A stretch of DNA of 64,000 nucleotides, taken from the NCBI GenBank assembly GCA_037893245.1, contig JBAIAA010000544.1:186001-250000 (forward strand), read 5' to 3'. Positions 1 to 11,245 of the stretch are shown piece after piece. The notes below the pieces were generated by a model. The model saw only the letters and a program-made list of their open reading frames with translations. It did not search any database and was not told where the DNA came from. The stretch comes from Crossaster papposus. Taxonomy: Eukaryota > Echinodermata > Asteroidea > Velatida > Solasteridae. Each line of letters starts with the position of its first letter. Within the stretch, counting starts at the first letter, position 1. The translations under genes were made by a program, and so were the position numbers.

Positions 1-510
1 TGCCAAACGGCCGGTCAGCATCTCTGTGAGTTGTGGGAAGTAAACGAGGCCTACGCGGCTGGGTATGCCGACATACTACCGGTAGACGCCGATATCTGGT
101 ACGCTGTACCAGACAGTCAAGCGGTGGTGAACGGGAACGAAGTCACTCAACACGGCCTGCCGATGAACACCTCATCCCCTGGTATCTGCTGCTTCGGACC
201 ACAGCTCAGCCCCCAATACCCCATTCTCACCAATGAGACCTACAGTCTCCAGGATGTCGCCGGACAAGCCTTGGCCTGCTCCCAACTGTTCTCTCACCCA
301 TGCATGCTACCTGAGTTGAAGGCTGCTTTCCTCCGAGGTTATCGTCAGGACACTTGGTCCTATTTTGCTGTGCCCAACCGCGACATAATGTTGTCTAGTG
401 ACGGATGTGGTAGTTATAAGGGAGACGAGTGTTACGAAGGTGTCGTGCCAAACACACCCAGGTCATCTAAACCTTCGAAGCTGTTATGTTGCCCAAATCT
501 TTACCAGTAG
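1..510 (+). CDS. C-terminal exon of a cysteine-rich, two-repeat extracellular protein (5' end outside window)
   Basis: The frame is open from base 1 to a TAG at 508-510, with no acceptor site or convincing initiator ATG, so this looks like the 3' end of a larger gene. I do not recognise the family. The roughly 169 residues read as two copies of one module. Each has a Cys, then a helix-like stretch ending in GY (AYAAGY; AAFLRGY), then an aromatic strand (WYAVPD; WSYFAVPN), then a closing Cys pair (ICCFGP; LLCCPN). Copy 2 has further paired cysteines (GCGSYKGDEC). Paired cysteines, an N-glycosylation site (NTSS) and no membrane segment suggest a secreted protein or ectodomain; this is inference. 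It faintly resembles Link or lectin-like folds but lacks a decisive motif. Codon choice and lack of stops argue against chance. Confidence 0.5.
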   Translation, partial: CQTAGQHLCELWEVNEAYAAGYADILPVDADIWYAVPDSQAVVNGNEVTQHGLPMNTSSPGICCFGPQLSPQYPILTNETYSLQDVAGQALACSQLFSHPCMLPELKAAFLRGYRQDTWSYFAVPNRDIMLSSDGCGSYKGDECYEGVVPNTPRSSKPSKLLCCPNLYQ

Positions 511-759
511 CGTTCCCGGTTTTCGAACTAGAGTGCCTAGCCAGAGCGCCAATTGTTGTTTATGAAAAGGTAGTGGCAGATAGTATGGGAGTTAATGTGG
601 TCTAATCCCCCTCTTCACTGTGAAGCAAACTATAGAATAATTATGCAGAAACTTAAAGCATGTGCCTGGTATCCCCCCCCCCCCTACCCCGTGTCAAAGT
701 TCAAGCTTCACATTCTGCCTAAGCGCAGACACTAGGCAACAAACTGCAAAAAGGCTTAA
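511..759. other. 3' flank of the first gene; no gene seen
   Basis: Probable 3' untranslated or flanking sequence. It holds a 12-base C run near 673. No canonical AATAAA is seen; AATAAT occurs near 636. Nothing else is recognised. Confidence 0.3.
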
Positions 760-1790
760 CGTATCCAAGCTGAAGAGCAGCATGATTGCAGAGAAGTTCT
801 GGACAGCAAGCTGCTAGATTCCCCGGTTACCCCTCTGTCAATGGTGAGAATTTGATAACTTTCAGAGATGCAGTCTACTCTATTGCCCTGGAGTACCTCG
901 GACCAGATACTCGTAAGCACCAGGACAGGTTCGACGAGAATTACGTGAAAATACAGGCACTGCTGTCTCAAAACTACCGCCTCTTATGCGTGCATCAGAA
1001 CGACTCCCGGTCAGCCTCCAAGAAAGCTGTATTTTCAACATCAGCAGCACAGTACAGAAAAGGCTACGTCAGATGCCGGACACGTGGCTCAGTAACAAAG
1101 CTGACTAGGGCTAAGAATACGATCCCAAACGGTTTTACAACGCTCTGAAGGTTATCTTCTGGGTCCTTACCCTTTCCCAACTTCTGACAAGGCTGTATCT
1201 CATCCTGGAGAGGTAGGCCGACCACTTAGACAGCGTGCTCAACCTTTCCCCATGTAGAGAATAATCATGCCCCTGGACAATCCACTGTTTAAAAATTAAG
1301 CAAGCAATTAAGGCACCAGGACCATACACCAACCATGTTGAGTTGTATAAAGCAGGTGGCCCAATCATGATGCAGCAGCTGACCCAACTCTTCCAGTCCA
1401 CGTGGAGTGAAGGTCTGGATCCCCAACAGCTCAAGACGCCTCTATTGTTCATATCTACAAGCGGAAAGGAAATTGTCAGCCATGTGACACCCACAGGGGT
1501 GTCTTACTCATATCCACTGCTGATCATCTGCTTGATCATGTCGAGCGTGATCTCCTCCCAGAAAGTCAATGCGGATTCCGTTCTGGGCGAAGAACTGCAG
1601 ACATGATCATCGCAGCCAGCCAGCTTCAGGAAAAGTGCCAGTAGAAACACTAGTACTGCAACCTTTATATTACCTTTATCTATCTGTCCAAGGCATTTGA
1701 TACGGTCAGCAGAGACGGCCTATGGAAGATCATGAACTGTTCGGTTGCAGCCGATGGATGTGCCCTGAACGCCAGTTAAGAGAGCAAGAG
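760..1790 (+). pseudogene. Decayed non-LTR retrotransposon (RTE-like LINE), linker to RT palm fragments
   Basis: Three plus-strand frames in order show pieces of a LINE ORF2 common in marine invertebrates. First comes a linker with LGPDTRKHQDRFDEN (about 896-940). Next, about 1322-1400, is the family's KAPG-to-YKAGGP block (YKAGGPIMMQQLTQLFQ). Last is the first RT palm motif, LSKAFDTVSRDGLWKIM (1684-1734), where F-D carries the first catalytic aspartate. Frameshifts and stops separate them; no endonuclease or YxDD segment survives. The copy is dead. The clade is called from memory of this protein type and is uncertain. Confidence 0.7.
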
Positions 1791-2545
1791 ATACAGCATG
1801 AAGTCGACTGCTTCTCCGCGGCATGCGACAAATGCGGTCACAATCAGAACTAAGAAGACCTAAGTTATGCATCAGCCTGCACCTGCCAAGCCATACAATG
1901 AACCTCGATCGGGAGAATACACTTAGCGTGTCCAGCGGTAGGGCCATTTCTCACCACACTAAAATTGTATTTTTTAAATCTTTGATTTCTATTATTAATA
2001 CTGCCTACAAGTCAAAGAAAATTTACACAAATGAAGAGGAAACGATTCTTGTTTGTTTGACGCTATATAATATAAAACCTACCTGCAATTTGAAGAAACA
2101 ATTGATCGGTGAACCTTTTTTTGCAAGATAATTTTTTGAACACGGACGAGGCAATTTTGGTTTTTAAACACGTAATCTGCGAGCATTGAGTTCAGGATGG
2201 CTAAACAAACTATTATCGCTCGATCGAGACTGTAATAAACACATTGCAAAATGTTTAGTGATTTAACTTTTTAATACAAACTTCTTTATAATTACTTGTT
2301 TGGTTATTGTCTTTGTCTTATCACCAGCTTTAATTTGATGTATTACATTTGTATACATTTGTATACAAGTTTTACATACGTTAATGCACATGCACGAAGC
2401 ATAGCTTTAGCATTCTAGAAATATGCACCAGAACCTATATTTGCGCAAAGATTTGAGGTCAATATTCACGACTTTAGGGCAAGTCGTGAAGTTTGTCGTG
2501 AATATTGGCGTTCACGATCTGCGTAGTCCCTCCAGGACCACCATA
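1791..2545. other. AT-rich intergenic sequence, nothing recognised
   Basis: Low-complexity AT-rich DNA with a few TACATTTGTATACA-like palindromic words near 2340-2370. No open frame with family resemblance and no terminal repeats were seen. Confidence 0.4.
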
Positions 2546-2548
2546 GTT

Positions 2549-3605
2549 ATACCCCCGTCACACCGTCCCCGACGCCGATGCTCGCCGTGATGAGAACCCC
2601 ATTTAATAAAAAAAAAACGCGACCTTACCGCGTCCTTGGCGTTATTATTGAGTTTGCATGGCGTCCCCAAGGCGTCCGCATGGCGATCACCGGCGACCCC
2701 ACGGCGTTATTTGCGTTTCTACTACGATCTTCATATCTACTGCCATGATGATGATAAGTACAACATACAGTCTTGAAGTCGAAAAATACACTGATGATAA
2801 TATAAAGCTAAAACACCAGCTTTTATAGATGATCGTCCACAAAAATCATGGTCGCGCTAGAAACGCGCTAGGAAAGCAGTGCAAACTTAGTAGAAATGCC
2901 ACGGTCGTAGTAGGAACCCCGTAGAAACGTCATGAACTACGTAGGGACGCCTTAAGGACGTCGTAAGGTCGCAGACAAGAGCTGAACTCCAGAAAAAAAA
3001 TAGCCCTGACATCGAAGGATGCCATAGACGTGGTAGGGTCGTGGTAGTTTCTATACCGCGTTGCTACGGCGACCATGGCGACCCCAGGGCGATCACACGG
3101 CGTCCTGAGCCAGGACGCCAAACCTCGGGGTTTACTTTGAACATGACCGAAGTAATGCTTCCGTCACACCAAACTAGTTCTCAAAACGTCCTGCCCGCCG
3201 TCCTAAAAAAAATTGTAAAACGGGCCGTGCTGGGGGTAGAACGTGTAACTTTGGCCAAATAATGTCATAAATACGATGCTGAGTAGGCTCGAAGTTCTGG
3301 AGCACCATTCCCGTCTGAGCCCGTCCATGAAGTTCGTAAAAAGACCGTAAACAGTTGCTACTACGTCCACTCCGTTCGCACACAGTTTGAACCCGTTCGG
3401 CAAAATTTTCGAGAACGTAATGAGAACTAGTTTGGTGTGATGGGGGCATAATCGCCGTCGCTCTGCGACCTTCGGCGTCCTTTGGGTCCCCACGGCGTCT
3501 TTCTGCGTTCTCACCACGACCCCACGGGGTCCAGGGCGTATCTATCGCGTCCAGGGTCGCCGTAGGAACGCAGTAAGGACGTCAGTCCGGTGTGATGGGG
3601 GTATA
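2549..3605. mobile_element. CG-rich inverted-repeat element, TIR TATACCCCCGTCACACCG
   Basis: The left end TATACCCCCGTCACACC (from about 2549) is the inverse of the right end GGTGTGATGGGGGTATA (ending about 3603). The interior is rich in jumbled GGCGTCC/GGACGTC words, unlike the AT-rich flanks. It has no transposase-like frame, so it is a non-autonomous DNA element of about 1.05 kb. The target duplication is unclear (TTA on the left, TAA on the right). A second inverted-repeat pair lies inside and is listed separately. Confidence 0.65.
3155..3447. mobile_element. Nested MITE-like unit inside the CG-rich element
   Basis: The segment CGTCACACCAAACTAGTTCT (3165-3184) is repeated inverted near 3422-3440 as GAGAACTAGTTTGGTGTGAT. 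The inner ends share CGTCACACC with the outer element's ends. This suggests a related family member inserted into it, or a composite element. Confidence 0.5.
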
Positions 3606-3733
3606 ACGCGTTATTAGAATACATTTACATGTACTATAAATGTATATGTCCCGGGTACCTTGCATTCATTAACGGCATCGTTGGTCACGTACGCATGTTG
3701 TTTTTAGCAACAAGTGCAAAAATGTCACCTTAT

Positions 3734-4054
3734 AGGCCCATTTACACAGACGAGCGGTAACGGAATGCGGTAACGGAAAGCGGTATGCCACGCGATATTG
3801 TCCATTACACACGAGGCGGAAACCCGTCTGGTATTTGGGTTTTTTTTTTAGATCGAAGCGTTCCGGAGAGTCCGTGACGTCATACCAAACGAGACCGCTG
3901 ATTGGCCAGAACGCGGAGTCTCCGCGCGGTATTTAAAAAAAATCGCTCAGGTTTTTAAACGCAGCGGTTTATTGCCCTACCGCGCGGCTTGTCCGCTCTC
4001 AATGTAAACGATCCCGTAGAAATTCCGTTACCGCTCGTCTGTGTAAATGGGCCT
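3734..4054. mobile_element. MITE with TIR AGGCCCATTTACACAGACGA
   Basis: The left end AGGCCCATTTACACAGACGA continues as GCGGTAACGGAAT. The right end is its inverse, CCGCTCGTCTGTGTAAATGG followed by GCCT. The arms are about 34 bp and nearly perfect; the whole is about 320 bp. The inner part repeats GCGGTAACGGAA. No coding capacity is seen. Confidence 0.75.
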
Positions 4055-4180
4055 TTAGAATTGTGACGAAAATTGTGCGGGCTTAGAGCCAATTGATTTG
4101 TGACGTCAGACGTATAGCACGAATCCACAGGCGTACGTGACCGGTAGTTGCGCGCGCTGGCTGGGCGAAGCTTACAGCTG

Positions 4181-4682
4181 AGGCCGCGTCCGAAACGGGT
4201 GTCTAGAGCTACGGCTATAGGTCTATTGTCTACGGCGGCCATTTTGTAGCGCTGTCCGAAATGCCGTCTAGAGCTACAGCTACGGCTACAACGCCACAAA
4301 AATCTAGCCGTAAAGGAAGTTGTCTAGCTCAGGCAAAACAAAATGGCGGCAGCACTAACGTTAATTTTGGAGCAAATTTTCGTTTATTTTTCAATAATAG
4401 TGCATTGAATTGAAACCAACAGATCGACAAATACGTCAATTTCATCAGGTATTTTGACTGGCTGTAAACAAACATTGCGTAACATCTAGCAGACGATAAT
4501 GGTTGTAAATTCTTACGCCGTAATTTTGCAAACACTAATTCAAGCATCGCTGGGGGCGCAATAACTAGCCGTAGGCTTTATCGTAGCCGCGTCCGAATTC
4601 CATTTGTCTTAGCGCCTACGTAGACGTAGCTGTAGCTGTAGACGTAGACCGTAGCTCTAGACACTCGTTTCGGACACGGCCT
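4181..4682. mobile_element. MITE with TIR AGGCCGCGTCCGAAACGGGT
   Basis: The left end AGGCCGCGTCCGAAACGGGT continues into GTCTAGAGCTACGG. The right end (about 4650-4682) is the inverse, CCGTAGCTCTAGACACTCGT then TTCGGACACGGCCT. Sub-terminal GTAGCTGTAGACGTAG words are iterated near both ends. The centre (about 4330-4560) is AT-rich with no coding signal. Confidence 0.7.
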
Positions 4683-5759
4683 TAGTGACTGGCTGCGTGA
4701 TGTGTGTGATTGGTTAACAAAAAGCCCCATATAATTAAGTACATGTACATGCATAAATCATTTTCGTACATTATGTTATGGGGATAATCTATAGGGTTTG
4801 TGTGCTATGTAAATGTTTATAAATAATTCACGATTATGCGTTCTGTATACATGTTGTACGATATTAACACTGTGGTCGATTACCCTTTTTATTAATGCGC
4901 CAGTATACATGTATAAATAACTGGTTAATGTTAAATCTTAAGTGTAGCATAATATACGAAGATATGAATATTGCAAACCATCAATACAAATATGGCAGGG
5001 TGCTTAAAACACTATGGACAACTTATTAATATTTTCCATCATCTATGAAAACCGAGGAAATGTGCCGTATGCCTATACAGGGTGAGTCAAAAAAGAAATT
5101 ATATCCAGAAGAATAAAACAGGAAGAAAACAGCTTAGGCAAATATATAGGTAGATAAATAATGTTTTCGGTTGTTAATGTATACAGGATTATAACAGGAT
5201 TATACAGCATTTTTTCATTTATTTATTGGTTCCAAAGTTACATACATACAACGTGAACCATTGGCAGCTGACACAGTGCACTTTGAAGTGAGGTACCTTA
5301 AGTTAATAACCAAAATACCAGGGATTGTTACACGGTGGAAAAGGGCACAATTCTTTCACCAAAATATTTTCATGTGATACCTTTTCGATGATAAAAAGCT
5401 GCAAACAAATGGACCATGGAAAGGGCAATTTATGACATCCTCAGATAATTATAAAAAAATTATATATAAAATTTGTTAGGAGTAAGCACTGTATTGTATT
5501 CTGAACTCAAAATATATGTTTCTGAAGACAAGGAATGCAATGCAGTTAATGATTTTGTTCTAAGATGATCTTTAATGCGTGGCGAGTATAAAGCTGTACG
5601 ATTTGTACACAGTCTGATTAGCTGTGCTGTTACGGATGTTCGTTGCGAATACTTGCTTGCGTACGGCGTAGCGAGTACACTTTGCTATACAGACTGCACA
5701 TTGCTAGCTGTTGCACGTTGGTGCATGGTTAGGCTATTGTGCGCTTGTGTGCTGCGTCA
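4683..5759. other. AT-rich intergenic sequence, no gene
   Basis: Contains TACAGGGTGAGTCAAAAAAG at about 5077, which resembles one terminus of a Tc1/mariner-like element, but no matching opposite end was found. Short open frames after 5575 show no family resemblance. Confidence 0.35.
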
Positions 5760-5767
5760 TTACTTAA

Positions 5768-6538
5768 AGTGGCCCTTACACCGGCCTTACGGGTTCTTTA
5801 CGACGTTTACGGCGGCGTTGCGGTGAACGAATCGTGCACAACCGGGAGCATTCCTTGTAGCACCTGGGACATCCTCAACGCTTCATTGAGCATTCGTATG
5901 GATCCTTACTCGTCCGGAAGGGTTCGCAATTGTTTACAAGAGTTGGGGTTCAGACCAGAACTCTCGTAAAAGAATTACGGCAGTGCTACGGAAATCTAGA
6001 ACGCAAAGCTTCCTCAACGCCTCCCCAACGCTAAGGTCATCCTCAACGTAAGGTCATTTTAACCATCCGCAAGGATTCGTAACAATTCTCCCTCTCTCGG
6101 TACACTACGGTTGCAATTCGTTACGATACATTACGGCGCCGTTACGGTGGCGTTGCGGAGCCTGCGGCAGACCTATACAAACCCTGCGATTCCGGAAGCC
6201 GTAGCAGTCCGTACTAAATCGCAAAAAACGCTGTTAGTCGGAGAAATCCTGAACACCACCGTATTTCCTCCGTATGGTTTCTGAAGGAACCCGCACGCAA
6301 TCGGTACGCAATCGCGAGAGTCCGTAGGAAATCTGGAGGTGAACCGTGACGCTACCGTCATGTTCCCGTTACGCATCCGTAAGAAGTCATACGAACCCTT
6401 GGTACTAACGTAACCACAAAATAATTATCTCCCGGGTGTTCACAATTTTGCTCAAAAATTGCAACGCTGCCGTACAAAGAACATCCGTGGACGTCCGTGG
6501 ACGTTCGTAAAAAAACCATTGTTGGTGTGAGGTGGCCT
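5768..6538. mobile_element. hAT-like non-autonomous element with 8-bp target duplication TTACTTAA
   Basis: The left end AGTGGCCCTTACACC and the inverse of the right end, AGGCCACCTCACACC, form imperfect terminal repeats. The element is flanked on both sides by the identical octamer TTACTTAA (5760-5767 and 6539-6546), the duplication size typical of hAT insertions. The 771-bp interior is rich in TTACGG/CCTCAACG words and encodes no transposase. Composition contrasts with the AT-rich flanks. Confidence 0.75.
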
Positions 6539-6599
6539 TTACTTAAGTGCGTTGTTGCCTGGGCGAGCAGTACATATGAAGCAAGATATGAGACGAAGG

Positions 6600-6600
<1 letters not shown>

Positions 6601-6631
<31 letters not shown>

Positions 6632-6632
6632 T
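6601..6632. repeat. Poly-C tract (about 30 bases)
   Basis: An uninterrupted C homopolymer followed by a T/C-rich stretch. It could be length-variable or an assembly weak point. Confidence 0.95.
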
Positions 6633-6837
6633 TCCTTTCTCTTTTTGGTGGGCATTGTTGAATAAATTATCTTTATTGTTCATTGTATACTGACAATCCA
6701 GTTTTCAATGTGTCTTTGTTCACAGGTTTATTGTGAAATTAACAGAGAGTAAAATCCAGGCGTGACGTATTCCTATTGTTCCTGCACGACAATACTAACC
6801 GGTAATGGCTCGTTAGACATAAACTTATCATTAACCA

Positions 6838-6909
6838 GCACAATAACTCATCGTTACCAATACAATAACTCATCGTTACCAACACAATAACTCGTCATTA
6901 CCAATACAA
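6838..6909 (+). repeat. Short tandem repeat, about 22-bp unit ACAATAACTCATCGTTACCA
   Basis: The unit recurs three to four times with single-base changes (CATCGTTACC, CGTCATTACC) and ends in a partial copy. Confidence 0.75.
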
Positions 6910-7061
6910 TGATATTAAACACAATTGCTGTCTACTATCAAGTAAACATACACAACAGTACTGTATCACTGTGCCAACGGAATGGAACATAATGTGTGTC
7001 ATAGAATGGATACTATAGTTCACGCTGCGGCATTGTGCGGTGCCATCAATAAGCCACACTG

Positions 7062-7258
7062 CAGGCCCGTACGCAGGGAGGGTGCGACGGTTACGTACGC
7101 ACCCCCTAACGTTACTAAAAGGTCTACAATTTCCGGGGTAAATAATGGTATTTTGATGTAGAAATAACGGTATTGGCACACAAAAATGGACTTGGCTTAG
7201 GCGATAATGTCAACTAAAACATTTGGGCCCCATACAAAAAATCCTGCGTACGGGCCTG
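7062..7258. mobile_element. MITE with perfect 16-bp TIR CAGGCCCGTACGCAGG
   Basis: CAGGCCCGTACGCAGG at 7062 is exactly inverted at 7243-7258 (CCTGCGTACGGGCCTG). The CAGG start suits hAT-type termini. The flanking octamers CCACACTG and TGTGACTG share only their last four bases, so the duplication is decayed or shorter. Length is 197 bp; no coding. Confidence 0.75.
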
Positions 7259-7369
7259 TGTGACTGGCAGTGCACTTACATGTACATTGTAGCCTCATTG
7301 TACTCTGTCTTTGTTGTTCACATTCCCATCAACAATGGGAGTCTAAATTTTACATAGGCTAATAGCTTC

Positions 7370-7450
7370 GGAACGCGCCAATACCGGCAGGATAATCGGT
7401 CTCGGCGATGCGCGCCTCGCCCGATTATCCTGCCGGTATTGGCGTGTTCC
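7370..7450. repeat. Hairpin: 30-bp inverted repeat with 21-base loop
   Basis: The arm 7370-7399 (starting GGAACGCGCCAATACCGGCA) is inverted at 7421-7450 with one G-T type mismatch. The loop is GC-rich and can itself pair partly. This may be the collapsed core of a MITE. Confidence 0.85.
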
Positions 7451-7712
7451 TCAGCCATTACCCTTTATGTAATCGGAATTATCTCAATCGGCGGTAGATT
7501 TCAACCAAAACAGACATGCACCCGACTTATCAGCCGTAGGTTGGCCCGGGGACTTCCCACCACAGAATCATTATTTTTATTCTACCCTACATGATATTTT
7601 GTCAGGTAATATAAAGGGTAGTGTAACAAATCCCAGTTCACTTTGTCTGTAAAGCAGTCAGGGCGCCTTTTTGGTTATGAGACTCGGCATAATACATGTA
7701 TCTGGTATCAGG

Positions 7713-8244
7713 CTAGTCTTGCTCCAAGACTGATTTTTTCATTTGTTCCGGGCGCGCCGTCCGTCTATGCAGTTCATAAATCATCAAATCCCAGAAAACG
7801 GGCATATTGAGGGCGCCCTCGATTTGTTTCCTAAAGTCAACTTTCACGCAAGAGTCGAAAAGACCCGTAAAATTCCGAGGACATTGCAAGCATATCTACT
7901 CGCCTTTCACGCGCGTTGAGTCTCTTTCATTTAATGTATATTGGACGATATACTTATGCGTTTCCCATAAATTGCACACGGCACCATTGCACCAATGTGG
8001 TTTCTTACACGTCCGCAAAAGGCGAACAATTTCCGGTTGTGGGAAACACACAGCGTGTCGTACACTACATTGAATAAAAACGACTGAGCGCGCATGCATG
8101 TGCGAGTAGTTCCTTGAGCTATGCTCCGTAACAATTCGAGGGCGCCCTCAATAACCCCATTTTCGGAGTATTGATGATTTATGAACTGCATAGACGGACG
8201 GCGCACCCTGGAACAAATGAAAAGATCAATCTTAGTCCAAGACA
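7713..8244. mobile_element. MITE with long (about 110-bp) terminal inverted repeats
   Basis: The left arm (7713 to about 7825) contains GCGCCGTCCGTCTATGCAGT and TGAGGGCGCCCTCGA. The right arm (about 8138-8244) contains their inverses, such as ACTGCATAGACGGACGGCGC. A central unique region of about 310 bp has no credible gene. Outer ends (TAGTCTTG / CAAGAC) fade, so boundaries are approximate. Confidence 0.8.
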
Positions 8245-9350
8245 GGTAGGCGGCTAGCGCAGTACCCTCTTTACACTTATGTACTGGTTTATGTGATAAC
8301 GTCGGGAGTAATCTTTCACCAGCTAGTGTCAACCACGATCTTAGACAAATAAGCGGCCAAAGGTCAGGACTTCAGATTCCACTGTCTGTCTTTAATGCGC
8401 GGTGAACTGTTAACAAAATAAGAAATACAAAACTACTCAAAAACTAGCAAAGTTCTAAAACATGAACAATCTTCAGGAGAAAATGGTGAATACAATCTCT
8501 ACTAACAATAAATCTGGTTAATAAGTCTATTTAAGAAATACAAACGGAAGTACAAACTATCTACTATATTATGAATGAGCAGTCTGTGAACTATAATATC
8601 ACACCTAAATATAGTAATCGGTAATTATCTAAAGCACTATCGAAGTGATCAAGAACTGTGAGGAAATAATCTTGATAATGTCGAATATCAGAATAAACTA
8701 ATCACTTAGAACAACGGTTCTGGATGCCTACAATAACACTGAGACCATGTAGGGGTCAGCAAAACAGTCAGCATGTTCAAACTTGAGTGCATGTAGAGCC
8801 TGGGAAAAGTACATGAACTTGTAAACAAGAAGCACACGTTTTTAGGCTCAGAAAATCACTTAAAAAACCACTTACTTGACTGTGGTTCTTGTGGGGTCAA
8901 CTCAGAACAACATGTCAGGAAAATCTATCTTGGCTCTAACTACCAAAAATCAATGTGTGAATCACATAAATCTATCGAAAACACTGATTAGAAAACTGGT
9001 TATCAGGAGCATTTTTCTCGTGTGAACGAAGTGTCAGGAATTCAAGCGGCCTGCTATTTGACCTTGATGAGTGCACTGTAAAAGTGAGACAGCGCCCTCG
9101 GGAGCTGGGGTTGAAGGAATAGCGCCACCAAGTGGTAACATCGTGGGAGGAATCAAAACAAACATTGATTATTACAACTTATGTTATGTCACTTATTATG
9201 TTTGTGGCGGAGCAAGTATCATAAGGCTCTGTCACCCAAACCGTTGTGCTGTAATTACTAAATGATTACGGTTGACTTGAGTCTGGGAGCTACAATCCCA
9301 AATACAAGGGATTTAGCCCTATAGCTTTGGGGCTTGCGTTTTTCTCCGGA
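8245..9350. other. AT-rich intergenic sequence, no gene recognised
   Basis: No coding frame, RNA gene or terminal repeats were identified. It may include an unrecognised LTR or 3' part of the Gypsy element that follows on the minus strand, but nothing shows this directly. Confidence 0.35.
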
Positions 9351-9537
9351 TCAGTCAGCTTTTAAAACTTTGTTTGGCTTTACAATTTGTAATAGAGTAA
9401 CTCCCCTGTATCAAATTGGGTAATTTGGGTGATATAGCGCTCGCAGGTTTCATGAGACCATGATCAAGGCAATTAGTTGACCGATTGTTACATCGGTTGT
9501 AATACTGTGATTTTGCTGCTGATATTATTGGGATGCT

Positions 9538-9605
9538 GGGTCTGGGAACCCAGCAGTGGTTAGGTCTGGAAACCAAGCAATTGTTGGGTCTGAGTACCCA
9601 TTTAC
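9538..9605 (+). repeat. Short tandem repeat GGTCTGGGAACCCAGCA-like, three copies
   Basis: GGTCTGGGAACCCAGCAGTG, GGTCTGGAAACCAAGCAATT and GGTCTGAGTACCCATTTACA follow one another at about 27-bp spacing. Confidence 0.65.
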
Positions 9606-10049
9606 AGTCCACCACCACCACCAATTCCTCCACCAAAACCAGGTACGAAATACACCATCACACTACTGCTCTGTGGTTCTTCATAACCAATATATCTCTA
9701 GTAATTTGCCATTTCAATTAGATGATCAATCAATGTTTCATCAATTTCAACATCTTTACATTTAATGTCGTCATATTTAAATGGAATTCATCTCTTCTGA
9801 TGATCATCTACAATAATGTACTTTTGCAAAAACAAATGTTTTACGTCAGGATTACAAATCACGTTGATTTCCCTAAAGGTGGTGGCGAGTCCACCAAAGT
9901 GTCCTGTGCTTTGCACAGGCAACCCTTCCATGTTTCAGAAGTTATTACATATCCACCGATCGCGAATAAACCCTACATACATTACAAGGTGTGTCAATAA
10001 GGCAACTGTCGCAGGCCAGCGCCCAGTTCGAATCTTGGCTCAAGGTCGC

Positions 10050-11245
10050 TCAGAGCGCCTGTATGAGCCCTTTTTGTACACCTGTCGATGTCCCAGGCCC
10101 ATCACTCAAGGGAGGGATAACCCCTGCTGGGGACTTGTCACTGCTGGCCGTTACAGTTATAGAAGACTGGTTCATAGGCACTGGCACAACAACAAATTCA
10201 TCCTCTGAAGAGTGCGGGTCATTGGATTCGGGATCAGATTTCTCTGAATATCCAGCACTAGGTAAGACACGCCACACTTTGCATGGGTTCTGTTTCTCGA
10301 GGATCGTCCTTTCTGTTGACTACAATATCTCGCTACCCCCTAACATTGGTAGAATTCGAACCATATATAACCTCTTCTAGGTTGCATCTCACAACAACGT
10401 GTGGCGTCTCATCAAATTTGTCACTTAACTTACTGTCTGTCTTTGAAGGCACAATTTTTGACCAGAACTCTACTGCCTAATCTAGGTGCTGGATCGGCTT
10501 ACATTTGGCATCATTATAGCACCGCTTGTTAGCCTCAGCTACGTTAATCAGGCAGTCTTTCACAACCCCGTACTAGGCCTGCTTTAACAGCTCGGCTTGT
10601 CGTTTCACATAGTTTTCATTTAAATCATGCTCCACATTACCAACCAAATGGTCTATCGGAATGACTGGTTCCCGACCAAAGAGAAGGGTCGATGGAGCCA
10701 CTCACTATGTGGGGTGGTGTTATACATGTAAACAAGGTGAGGAAGGAGTTCGGGCCACCTCCTCTGGTCCTCCCATCTATAGGGATAGAGATAGAGGGTT
10801 CTGTTGAATCTCTCTGTATGCCTGTTATCTTGACCACGGCAAAGGATAGTGTGAGCTTTTCGAATTATGTACAACTGACATAGTTCTCTAACCTCAAAAT
10901 TCCGCCCCTGGTCGGAATGGACCTGCGGCCGATTTCACCAATGTTAGGATCAATCTTAGGAAGAGTAACTCCTCCTTACATGCAATAGATCCAATGCAAG
11001 TTAGGATGAGTTAGTCTTCCTAAGATTGATCTTAGTCTTTCGTGAAATCGTCCCCAGAAGTGGTACTCCGTAATGACTTATCCAGTTCCCCACAAGTGCT
11101 CGGGCAACCACGGGAGCGGTTTGGTTTCTACATGGAATCGCCAATGCATAATATTTCGTAAAAGCATCGGTTAGGACCAGCACGTCCCCAACCCCCCCAC
11201 ATGGCCTTTATCCAACTTCAAGGTTACTATGGCAAGACGCTCCAT
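10050..11245 (-). pseudogene. Ty3/Gypsy retrotransposon integrase and pol C-terminus, broken
   Basis: Read on the minus strand from about 11,245, the frames match a Ty3/Gypsy integrase core: LVLTDAFTKYYALAIPCRNQ (about 11,183-11,120), then SHYGVP. After a degraded stretch comes HTERFNRTL with RWPELLPHLVYMYNTTPHS (about 10,820-10,690). A Ser/Pro/acidic tail (10,277-10,050) fits the post-integrase end of pol. The first catalytic aspartate region appears changed (AIVTLK where this family usually has Asp). Frameshifts separate the blocks. It lies downstream of gag/protease fragments on the same strand, suggesting one decayed element. Confidence 0.8.

Noticed and set aside
5077..5100. Tc1/mariner-like terminus TACAGGGTGAGTCAAAAAAG
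   Set aside because: No matching inverted end or transposase remains within reach, so I did not call an element.
7807..8332. Overlapping short frames between the long inverted repeats
   Set aside because: They cross the MITE arms and show no domain or shared codon pattern; inverted-repeat sequence gives mirrored frames.
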